A DNA stretch of 64,000 nucleotides from Lingula anatina. Its lineage: Eukaryota; Brachiopoda; Lingulata; Lingulida; Lingulidae. Of the stretch, positions 1 through 11,900 are shown one piece after another; within the stretch, counting starts at the first letter, position 1, and every line of letters begins with the position of its first letter. The stretch covers positions 119,699-183,698 of the forward strand of contig NW_019774114.1 of NCBI RefSeq assembly GCF_001039355.2. The letters are read 5' to 3'. The notes beneath the pieces are model-generated. The model did not search any database, was not told where the DNA came from, and saw only the letters and a program-made list of their open reading frames with translations. The translations under genes were made by a program, and so were the position numbers.

Positions 1-432
1 GGGGGGGCAGGGGGGGCAGTTGCCCCCCCCTCGGGATTTGAGGTGCAAAAAATAATCGCAATTTCTGATTTCTGATTGAGCAATAAGTAACAGTTAAAAT
101 GCACCAGAATGCAGTATTATACTACCCTGCGTGTCAGAGCAACGTAAAAATTAGCTTGTAAATATTACATATAACTGTACCTTGGAGTCATTTCTGGTAT
201 TGCTGATATGGGTTATATATGAAATCAAGATCGAGCTGGCAATACCGGAATCTAGAACCTAGGGTATATTATACATACAGTTTAAAAAATTTTCCACACC
301 GTGGGAGGGGGACCCCCACCCCCCCTGGTGGCTTCGCCCCCTCATGTCCGCTTACATGTACTGCCCCCCTGGCAGTTTGCTCAGGCTACGGCCCTGTTAA
401 CACTTTTAACGTCTTTCTATTCGGGTCCGACA
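1..432. other. Repeat-rich flank, no gene seen
   Basis: No coding exon could be supported here. The stretch opens with G and C homopolymer runs (about 1-30), and a second G/C-run block lies at about 301-345. The short open frames show no family resemblance and no splice structure. It borders a duplicated fragment of the C11orf54-like gene that starts near 433. Confidence 0.5.
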
Positions 433-630
433 ATGTGTCTCTGTGGGTCTGTCAATCCTGTACATGAACTCGGCCACATTCACATATCAGGAGTGGTGTC
501 TGTATGGTAATGGCCTCCCTCTCCATGGTCACTGAACAGGTGGAAGTGCTCAACACGAAGATCAAGGTCCTGTAAGAGACAGGTGCTTTTTATATTATAA
601 CTGTACGGTCCTGTGTGCTGCTCTCTGTAA
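433..630 (-). pseudogene. Fragment of C11orf54-like terminal exon, broken duplicate
   Basis: Reads almost base for base like 29153-29373, the last coding exon of the C11orf54-like gene plus its upstream splice acceptor and part of the preceding intron. Because intron sequence is carried along, this is a genomic DNA duplication and not a retrocopy. About 19 bases are missing relative to the intact copy (after the shared block ending near 483), which breaks the reading frame, and the sequence beyond the shared start near 433 differs, so the normal C-terminus and stop are absent. Only a few substitutions separate the copies, so the event looks recent. No other exon of the gene was found beside it. 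An assembly duplication is the alternative explanation. Confidence 0.8.
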
Positions 631-2233
631 GAATATCATAGCACACCTTCTTTTCTAATAACTTATAAAATGAGTACAGAATCTGGCATGGAATGTGCGG
701 AAATATTGAGTTTCCATATATACAACATTGAAATGCAGCCAGTTATTCTAATCAGTTTTAATTGTGCTACAGAGATATGGAGTTTGGAACATTTTTGAAA
801 AAGCAACTAGCATTAGTAATTTGTGCACAGATTGTCACTGTATGAATAATTTATGCAATACTTCAGCTCTTTGGAGTCTAATATCTAATAAACGGATCTT
901 AGTTGTAGTGAAACGACATACGTCTTCGTACCTAAGATGACATATGGCCTAAAGTAAAATGTGGCCTGACATGGCACGATATCACTCCAGCCGGCGGTCT
1001 CTCCAGACAGCCACGAGGGGATTCCCCGATTAACAATCGACTTATTGAACCAGTTTGTAACACACTTCCTTCCTATGATTCGGAGAACTAAACGGAAGCG
1101 AAAGCATAATGTTCTTTTTACTGCTGTCATTATTCGTTCCATGAGAAGCGGTAGTATTCAACACCGATTGATAGTTGTTTAAATGGCGGGTAATATAATT
1201 TTTTCTCAGTTTTAATGCAGGACGTGGCTTAAGGTTATGAATTTTCAGTAAAGCGAACTTTCGTTTTCGTGATAGAATTATTTTACGTTAAAAACAACCA
1301 CAACGACGATTAAATGTTTGTAAAAAATACACCGTTAATGCGTAAAGAATAGCATACCTGTACATAGAGGATCCACGCGTTTTTTCCTTTACATTTGATT
1401 ATTTTTGAATTATGCTAGTGAGACTTGATTGACATTTAGTACAATGTAGATGAGACAGAAATACATTGTACATGTATATGTGACATGTCTGAAATTTGAG
1501 TTTAACTTAAATTTAGATAATTTTTTTCTTCTTTTGATCCCCCTTATGGGGTCCGCCATATAGATAAACGTCCTAATAAAATATTCGTCCCGATAGATAG
1601 ACCTACGTCTCTATACATACACGTCTCAATAGATTTACGTCTCGTTAAATTTACGTTCCGATAGATCCACCAACAGATTCCTATAAATTTACGTACAGTA
1701 GGCATAGGCCTACTGGTATCTTTAGATCCAGGTACCGCAAGATCCATGTATCTGACATCGTAATCGGCTAAAATGCCGATATCAGCTTGAGATACAGGTA
1801 TGAGGCTTTCGAGTGATAGTCTGACTGGGAGTATTAACATTTATAGTGACGTACCTGACAACCTGATATTTATTACCTTAAGGTATGGTAAGCTCTAAAA
1901 AAGTCACAAATTCCTTTAGAAAACGAATTTCACCCGGGTAAACTGTATTTTCCTGGACTAATTTTACCAGTCCATTTTTGTTCTAAATCATCAATCCAAA
2001 CTGCCCAAGAGCACTTTTACTTTAGTATGAGTTTCTTACGATGTCTTAAACTATGATCAGAATTCAAATTCTCCCAACCTACACCTAAGACAGTATGTAA
2101 AGGTTATCGATTAATGCATTTCCAAACAAACTATGTTGTTTAGCTTAAGGGCTCGTCGGGAGCGGGGAGGGGGCTGCAGCCAATAATTTGCTCGTGTATC
2201 TTCCCCTGGCTTTCGCTACCTTTGCTCGCACAC

Positions 2234-2264
<31 letters not shown>

Positions 2265-4188
2265 AAATCCGTTCCGACAGCAGTGTTGCATTACTCTTAG
2301 GGATGAGCATGAATTAACGGGAGTGTAATCTTGGCATATAAATAAAAATAACGAGCATTTATGAGAGCAACTTTGCCCTTACTAGGGCTTTAAACTTAGA
2401 CATAAAATTAAATCAGAATACAGTAATATGCTCAAATATCCACATATTTCACCCCCTCTTTCCCAGCATTACTGGAGGTTCTGAAATGTTTATAATCTGA
2501 AATAGAAACGTGACAACACCATACCAAACCGGAGGGCCCATTTATTTATTTATTTATTTATTTATTTACTGAACGTAAAATACAATGAGAAGGCTAAAAA
2601 TACGTGGATCTATTAGGCATGCGGATTTATAAGTAGGTCTACGTGGGTTTATGTGGACGTTGTATCTTTAGGAACGCAATTATAGGCCTATAGGACGGTG
2701 GTAAAAAAATCGGATCTATTGGTATTTAAATCTAAGAAGACGTTTTTTCAGTTTTTCCTTTACGTATCTATCGGTAACGGGAGTATAGGGACGTGTAATA
2801 TTTTGGGACTTAATTTTATCCTTACGTCCCCGACCTTATCTTTGGCATTTATTTTACGGCTCCCATTAAAAAAAGGGGCCCGCCCAAAGTCCCCAGCTTG
2901 ATTTTGAACAGGTATGTATTTTCACAGGCATTTGAAGATTAATTGTTGGCCCTAACATTTCATCAACAATCTGCAATATTGAAGCCTTTGGTCCTACATG
3001 TACATGTACAGTTACAGTTTGCCTGCAGCCAGTAAAATTTTGCTAGGACCAGTAGATCCCCCCCCCCCCCCCCTTAAGTAAAAATCACAGCCTGGAATCT
3101 CTCACATTTTACACAAATGTTTGCAAAATTCTGCTTTTGTGTCAATTTCTTGGAAAAGAAATGTTTTCTGAAGACCCAGAATGTGTAAATTTAGTGGTCT
3201 GACATGGCCATTTTATTTTCTCTATAAGGTTTCAAAAGAGCTTTGGGTTTGATTTAATTCTATTTTCTGAAATGTAACTGTTACATGATGATTCTAAATG
3301 AGAAGATAAAAAAATCAAGGACTTTTTATATCAAGTATTAATGCAAGTAAAATGTCCAGCATTCCTATGATCAAAGAGATACATATAAGATATCTTTAAG
3401 GGCGACAACATGTCCCTTCACCTTATGCCCAGCCAGTATTACGGACCTGTCTGTCCAGTTAAATGCTAAATATTTGTCATGGCAGGTCATTTCTGACTCT
3501 GCCCTGTAATTACCAAAATGATGCTAGAGATGTTCATTTGAAGTTAACCTAAAATGCCATAAATATATCTGATGCTTATAGGCTAAGTGCCAGAATTTTG
3601 GTTAGCAAATATGAGAAACTATATCTTTACTTGTTATATTTTATCAGTACAGCTTAAAATCTGATGCTTCATATGAGCGAGGAAAGTTTTTTTATCATGG
3701 TTAAATAATTACCATTTTTAAAAACCTTGAAACATTGTTTGCCATTGTATCACCCTGACTTAATGAACAACTGTATCTACATGTAAGCATAGAGTTAAAC
3801 TAGTTAACAGTAAGTACCTGATACCATATCTTTATCAATATGCGACATACTTTTAATGGTGAATTGCTTAAACTTTGATCACTGTTTATTAACAGGGAAA
3901 TATGTAGATTTCTGCAGCTGTTGTACAATCCTTTCAGATTGCTGCCCTTTTTTCTGTACTTTTCACTGTTTAGAATTCAAATATAAGATTACATTTTTTA
4001 TTGCGATCTTCTCACTAGTGAACAGTAAGAAGAACTATATGTCAGTTTGGATCTAGTCTAAATAAAGTAGATTTTAAAATTTAACAAATGCCAAAAAGAA
4101 TGCTTGAATTCACTGATTTAACATTTTGATAAATAAACGTGTATTTTTCAGTTGTTTATTTTTGTATGATATGTATGCATTATTTCAG
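631..4188. other. Intergenic or 5' region with simple repeats, no exon supported
   Basis: No exon could be supported. Visible structure: a poly-C run at about 2233-2254 followed directly by poly-A to about 2267, a (TTTA)7 tract at 2541-2568, and another poly-C at about 3058-3073. Stretches 1550-1760 and 2580-2860 share many short ACGT-centred and GATAGATC-like words in roughly opposite orientation and may be arms of a decayed inverted-repeat element. The TRANK1-like gene must start upstream of its first visible exon at 4189, so a short first exon could lie here unnoticed. Confidence 0.45.
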
Positions 4189-7100
4189 GCTTTTTGCCAA
4201 GCTGGAAAAATGTGAAAGAAATTGGCAACCAAGTTTTGGGTCATGGGGACTACCAACAAGCAACCGATCACTATAGCCATGCCATTTTTCTGGCGGAGGT
4301 ATGTGGTGGTGCAAGCATTTGGGAACTGTCAGCATTGTACAGCAACAGGTCCCATTCCTTTGCAAAGCTAGGATTCATCGAACAAGCTCTTCAGGATGCT
4401 TTCCATTGTATTGAAATAAATAGGAATTGGTTTAAGGTAAATTTGCACATATGTTTGCACTTTTTCAGACATGCCATGTAACATTTTTATTTATGGAATA
4501 GGAAAATTATTTATAGTGACTGCATGTGTGACCTTAGTTGATTTGAGTGAAAATGTGTTTTAAAGATCCCCGACAAATATTATATAGGATGGGAGAGTGG
4601 CAAATGATTGTTTTATTTCAACATAATTTTTATGTATTTATTATAATTACATTAGATTTTTATTAAACGCCTTTGCACTAAGAAGTGATATTGTAGATAA
4701 CAATGTTAACCGTCAAGATATGTATAAATGAAATACTTGTATATGCATGGTGTATACATATTTATTCCTGTATGTAAAACCTTGATTGTATATATTTCTT
4801 CTGTGTTTGTACAGATTGTCATGTATTGTTGGCCAGAGGCCTTACACTACAAATAAATCATCATCATCAAAAGTGAAATTAAAAAATATTTATGAAGGGA
4901 TACTGGCGAGCGGGACAGGCTTTGAAACTTTTGCATAAGCCCCAAGAAGCTCTTCAAGTATTTAGCGATGGCTGTGCACTGGTGAATGAAGATGATGGCA
5001 AAAACTTTCATACTAAAGTTGACTTCATTGTGGAAATAGTATCCTTGTCTCATGAAATTGGAAGTAAGTAGAAAACTAATGCCTTACCAAATCACTGCGA
5101 AATAATATTGTACTAAATGTGGATTGATTTAATATATGTTTGCATCAAATTTGTCTTATGCAAATGGAAGTACTTGATATTAAAATGATGATAAAATCAT
5201 AATTAAACCACTGATTTTATCAAATAGTTTTGCACAGAGCAAACTTTGATTATTTTTAAACATAAGTGTATTACAATTATTGTATTTTTCATGTAAGCCA
5301 GTAGATACATTTCAGCTTCATACCATGATCTCCCCATGCAAAAGTAAAAGAAGCTTATAATAAAAATACAATGTAATACCTCATTTTACTAAAATATGTC
5401 ATTCAAATTTCAAGTGACCTCTATATATTGAAAGATTTTGAAAATAATCTACTGGTAATGTGTTGAAAATTTAAAGATTTGTTCATGGTTTAATTCAGGC
5501 TGGATGCACCTTGCAACACATGTTAGAGCTCGTGATAATGTGTGGTCGCAGCTGCTGTTTTGTATGGCAAAAAAGAAGAAGTGGGAAACACTCTTAATCC
5601 TGCTAATGGGAACTGGAGTCTTCAGAAAAGAATCTGTCATGTTTAATTACCAAGGAAAGTTCCCCAAAATAAGCACTCAAAAGATCTGTCTTACCAACTT
5701 AATCAAGGTTCGTATGGTTTGTTAATGATACAATTATTGAATTCAATTATACCCATTTTCTATTTTTCTTTAAATTTTATTTTATCTTAATTTCTTCATA
5801 TCCTTTCTTTTGTAACTATAAATACTTAAATTGTCAGACTGAGTTGAATTATATTTACAGTACTGTGCATCTCAAGCAGACCCTAGTTTTGTGCATCTTG
5901 CAATCAATCTTCTGCAACATGGATCCAAAGAAACAGATATAACATTAGAGACGGGGGACACTCCATTCCATGCAGCTCTTACAATTGCAGTGAGAACCTG
6001 TGAGTTCTACTAATTATTATAATAGGAGTTTGGTCAACTTGTTACCTTCAATCTCTGTAAGAATATGTGATAAATATGAACCTTTTGAAGGAGTTAGTTT
6101 TATCTGTTTAGTATTACACTGTAGTTTGACGTTCTGGTGATGTTTATGTACCATTAAAGGTTGTTTCTACCACTAAATTGTTTACTTAACATGGATATGA
6201 TTTAAATGGATAGATTTTCAGTTAATTTACATGTATTGATTTATTTAGAACAAGTAAAATAATATTGGTGATATTTCATGTGTCAGTGAGGCACTTAAAA
6301 GATTTTTACTAGTAATTGAATATACAAAAAACTTTTTCTAGCAAATACAGACCTTTTGTGGCATTTGGTTAATTCCAACCCAGACAGGGTTAAGGGAGTA
6401 CAAGATGCCCGCGGGGATACTCTCCTGCACAAATTGGCCAAAACACTGGCAAGGGAACCTTCTCTTCTCTTTGGGGATGTCACATCTGAACTCATGGAAA
6501 AAGTTAGTATCACTTCTATAATGTTTTGAAATAATGCTATCTATTAAGACAGTTCTATTGTTGCCGAACCTTGTGGCAAATAAGTAATACAAGTGCATTT
6601 AAATAGTTATTATTATTGTTATTATTTACATGATATTATTATTATTATTATTATTATTTGTCATTGTTTGTTTTGTTAAGGGAATATTATTTTGTATTGT
6701 GTAAGGTTTTGAGAGTATACTACCAGTGACCTGTTGTGACGGGTCAATGATTTAGGGAGTAACGAGCAGATCATACTGGAGTGGGATCTTGTGATTTTGT
6801 TATGCCCCTATTTCACACAGACCACGAATCCCACGAATGGCCATGAATTGACAAATTTCAGGATTCGTGATTGAATTGTAATCAGTTCGTGAAGTTCTTA
6901 ACAGATTCGTATATATTCGTAGTCAGTTCTTGCACTTCTTGACCAACAGGAATTGGTGGCAAAAACTTTGATGCCCCTATTTCACACAGATCACGAATCC
7001 CACGAATCGCCAGGAATTGAAAATTTCAGGATTCGTGATTGAATCGTAATCAGTTCGTGAAGTTCTTAACAGATTGGTATATAATCGTAGACAGATCTTG

Positions 7101-8874
7101 CAATTCTTGATCAATCGGGAATTCGTGGCAAAAAATTGAGCTGTTCAAAGTTTTGGCCACGAACTCCAGATTCCAAAAAATCGTAGTGAATTTCTGGACA
7201 ATATTCGTGCGATTCCAGCCGAATCCCACGAATATTCGTAACACTATCGTATCTGTATCGTAACTGAATCGTGAGCGTGTCGAATTAGACCAGAAAATTG
7301 GCAAAATCTCACGAATCCTTACGAATCCTGAAATTTGTCAATTCCTGGCGATTCGTAGGATTCGTGGTCTGTGTGAAATAGGGGCCTTAGCAGATATGCC
7401 TTTTTTTTTGTGATAGATTATCTCAGAGTTAATATAGCTGCAATCAATTTCACCATACACAAGCAATGCTGTTACTTGTCTTATGTATGATGTGAAAAAA
7501 AAATAAAAGCTATTGAAACTGAGATGTGAATCCTGAGTTGTTCAACAGCTATTATTATTAAGACACAAAGGAATTATAAAGTTGGTTGGTTTCTATGGGA
7601 GTTAAAGAAAGTATGAAGGACTAGACATGAAGGACTACATGGCTTTTATTGTTCCTGTATTTTTAATTGTTGATTTTAACCCATGGACATTTGCAGTGAT
7701 TGATATATTTTTTTTGTTTAAGAAAGCTAAGGTGAGCTTGAGGTTATATTCTCAACCAAGGTCACAGCAGAGAGTTGAACTGGGCTACTCTGGAAAATAA
7801 TGAGTACTAATTACTTCTATATAATCTATATATTCTACTTCATTACTTCTATATAATCATAATTAATTCATTTTGTTACTGTGAATTATATTAAAGCAGG
7901 CGAGCACAAAATGCTGTGGCGACGTGCCGCCTGCTTTTAATTTATTTATAATGTATATCTTTATTGTAGAAATAAATCTGATAAAAAAAGGTGAGCTTGT
8001 CAGTTCCATGGGCATAAAATTGTTACAGGTACCAAAGAAATTTGATGTGGAATGCAAATACTAAAACTAGACATGGTTCATGTACTGGTAACCATTCCAC
8101 AAAACCAGTGCTTGGTTTACAATAGAAGAATTCATTTTTTATAAATAGTATTCAAAGTATTTAAAATAATGAAATCCATTTATTATTGAACAATACTTTA
8201 ACCTATGATTAAAAAAACTGATTCGGAAGGAAATTTTAAATTGTGAGAAAAAAGTTACTTTTCTATCATCTGACACATTCATTTCATTTGCGAATATAGA
8301 AATTACTTTTAAAAATTACTGTTTGATTAATTTTTATTCGAAATTTCAGGTAGATCCCAACATTAGAAATAAAGAGGGAAAGCTTGCCATAGAGTACTTA
8401 CCAAAGGGGATTGCATTGTATGGTGAGCTAGACAAGAGAATGAGACAGAGCACATCAAATGGTAAGAGAATTAATAATAATATGTATGAAAGTCTGATGA
8501 AACTTGTAAACACTTCTGTGTTTGAATTTTAATTTCAAAACAGCAAGATACCTTCAAAAGATACCTGTAACAGAAATGTGACACCAAGATGGCGTGTAGT
8601 CATAAAGTGTCTTTATTACATGTACTTAAAGCAAATGGAGAATATATATAACAACATTATAATACATCTTCCTTTTTTGGTAAACAAAAATTCTTATAAA
8701 CTTTCTTATGCTTTAACATACATTGTTTGTTTTCTTTACCATAAACATGATCTGAACAAAAACAACACTCTTTCCCACTTCTTGTACCATTTAACAATGT
8801 CACAAAAATGGGTAATACATATAACGACATTATGAACACGACATTATGAATACGACATTCGCGAACACAGAAAA

Positions 8875-8923
<49 letters not shown>

Positions 8924-11900
8924 TGGTATATATAATTGGTCTATTTAAACTGCTGAGTTTTACTGTATAGAAAATGTAGACTGTATTTGTATTAAATTCT
9001 CCTTCTGTGTAGGAACTGAGCAGCCAGTAGACCTGTTCCTAAGGGGAAAAGAGTGCCTTGCCCAGTTGAAGTTTGAAGAAGCACTTGGATCACTCTGTAA
9101 ATTCTTAGAGGCAAACAGCAGTGCCTCAAAACTGAATGCTAAGGCATCACAGGCATTAGATATTGTTGTGGACAAAATTGTTCCTACTTTTAAAGGTAAG
9201 TGGACACAGGAGAGATTTTATGCATTTTGCAATATTTTGTTGGCATTAATTATCTTAAGCCACATATATAGGTTAATGGAAATTTAAACAATAATCTGGA
9301 ATTGTTTTTTTCTTTTGCTGTTATCTGCTGCTTTTCACTGCAATTGGTTTGGCCAATTATATTTTGACTGTGCAAGAAAACTGACTAATTGTCTAATTTG
9401 TAGTCAAATTTCATCACATGTCAAATGGCTTTATTTTTATTTTTTAGAGATCCCATCCAGAATCTCCTGCAAGTTACCAGACAAGATATGGACACAGGCC
9501 ATAAAAAAGCTGTCCAAGAGAGAAAAATGGCAAACAGTTCAGAAGTTGCTGCTTGGAGGAGGCAATGGTCATGAGAAAGGTCAAGGTGGTCTTGCAGACA
9601 ACTGCAGCACTGCAGAAATCTCCATTGTGCATTTCCTCAGAGTCCATGATGAAAGAGATGTCAGTGTGCACAAATATGATCTGGTAACTGCTCTCCTCAA
9701 GGTAGGTGACATTGGACTATATATATTCAGACACCACACACAAAATCCTTTTGTCAACTGTACATTATACTAGAAAAATGTGCCCTTTCCCATACAAGCA
9801 TGGAAGTGGCCGAGTTTAGGTTAATAATAATAATATCATGAGCGTTTTTCTATTGAGCCATGTCTGAAAGGTACTTTTTTGCAACAGTGCTGTTGAACAC
9901 CAGTTTTACTAGCTGTTACAGTAGCATTATCAACCTTTGTAATACAGTATTTCAGAACTTGTCATAAAACTACATGAAACAGGCCCGTAGCCAGCAATTT
10001 CAAATGGGGGGTTCCTTTTCTGAAAAAGTGGACCTTTTACCATAAAACCTTCATGTACAGAGATCAAATTTTATCCAAAATGGACCTTTTCCCAGCAAAA
10101 AGGGCGGTTCTTTCACCCCCCCCTCCCCCCCTTCCCTGGCGACAGGCCTGTGAAATCTTTGCAATCTTTTATGGAACTAAATCAACATGCATTTTTAAGC
10201 ACGAATTTGTTTTTATCAACACCTGGTATTTATATTCTGAAAATATTCTACATTTGTATGATAATTGTTATATATGACAGCAGTTTGTTGCATGCAGGGT
10301 CTCATAATATCCCAGCTAGAATGAGANGAACTTTGCAAAATTTGGTTCCCTTTTATCTCCAAAACTGGCAGAGATAGGTCCATAGTTACTATTGAACTTG
10401 AATAGGAAGTTATATACTGGCAATCTAAATGTGACCTTGAAATTGACCTTTGACCTACTTTATACCATAAACTAAACTTTGCAACTTTTTAATGCTTTTA
10501 TTTTCAAAACTGGCAGAGATACGCCCATAGTTACTATTGAATTTGAATAGAAAGTCATACGAGGCAATCTAAATGTGACCTTGAAATTGACCTTTGACAT
10601 ACTTTTTATCATGAATTGAATTTCGCAAATTTTAGTTCCCTTTTATCTCCAAAACTGGCAGAGATACACCCATAGTTACTATTGAATTTGAATAGAAAGT
10701 CATTAGAGGCAATTTACTGTGACTTTAAAATTGACCTTTGACCTACTTTTAACCATGAACTGAACTTGGCAAATTTTGTTCCCTTTTATCTATAAAACCA
10801 GCAGAGATAGGTCCATAGTTACTATTGAACTTGAATAGGAAGTCATATACTGGCAATTTACTGTAACCTTCAAATTGACCTTTGACCTACCTTATGATGA
10901 ACTGAACTTTGATTGTACCATTTTTAGTTATATATTTTTTTTGCATATTTTGAGAATTCTTGTTGATTGCATTTTTTATAGCTTGTCAAGCACAAGACTG
11001 GTGGTGGTGTCCCTTTTTTTGTGGGGGGGGGGGGTCTATACGAATGCGCTTACTCCAGCTGGTGGTACAATATTCGGAGGTGGTATCGCCTCTCTGATCC
11101 TCTAGTTATTATAATTTTTCTTTTGCCGTCATCTTCTGCTTTTCACTATGATTGGTATGGCCCATTATATTTTGATTGTACAAGAAAACTATTTGTCTAC
11201 ATTGGTGGTTAAATTCTGTCGCAAAAAGCTTTATTTTTATTTTTCAGAGATCCCCTCCAGAATCTCCTGCAAGTTACCTGAGAAGATATGGACGCAGGCC
11301 ATAAAAAAGCTGTCCAAGAGTGAAAAATGGCAAACAGTTCAGAAGTTGCTGCTTGGAGGGGGCAATGGACATGAGAAAGGCCAAGGTGGTCTTGCAGACA
11401 ACTGCAGCACTGCAGGAATCTCCATTGTGCATTTCCTCAGGGGCCATGACGAAAGAGATGTTAGTGTGCACAAATATGATTTGGTAACTGCTCTCATCAA
11501 GGTAGGTGACAGTGGACTGTATTCAGATCGAAACCTCACACAAAATCCTTGTTAACTGTACATTATAGTAGGCAAGCATGCACTTTCCCATGCAAGCATG
11601 GGAGTGGCAGAGTTGAAGATAATAATATCATGAGTGTTTTTCTATGGAGCCATGTCTGAAAGGTACATACTTTTCTGCATCATTTTTGGATCATTGCTTG
11701 TGAGCACCAGTTATATTGGTACAGTAGCATTATCAACCAATGAAGTATTTCAGAATTTGTCAGAAAATTACATGTGATCTTTGCCATCATTTATGGAACT
11801 AAATCAACATGCATGTTTGAGCATGGATTTGTTTTATCAACATCTGGTATTCTAAATTCTCTACATTTGTATGCTAATTTTTACATATAACAGCCGTTTA

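Noticed and set aside
885-1142. 85-residue minus-strand open frame
   Set aside because: No recognisable domain and no splice or poly-A support.
1544-1840. 98-residue minus-strand open frame
   Set aside because: Composed of repeated ACGT-rich words, with no family resemblance, splice context or neighbouring exons.
9315-9773. Reading the 9315-9773 open frame as a separate gene
   Set aside because: It is the TRANK1 exon 9448-9701 with flanking intron read through.
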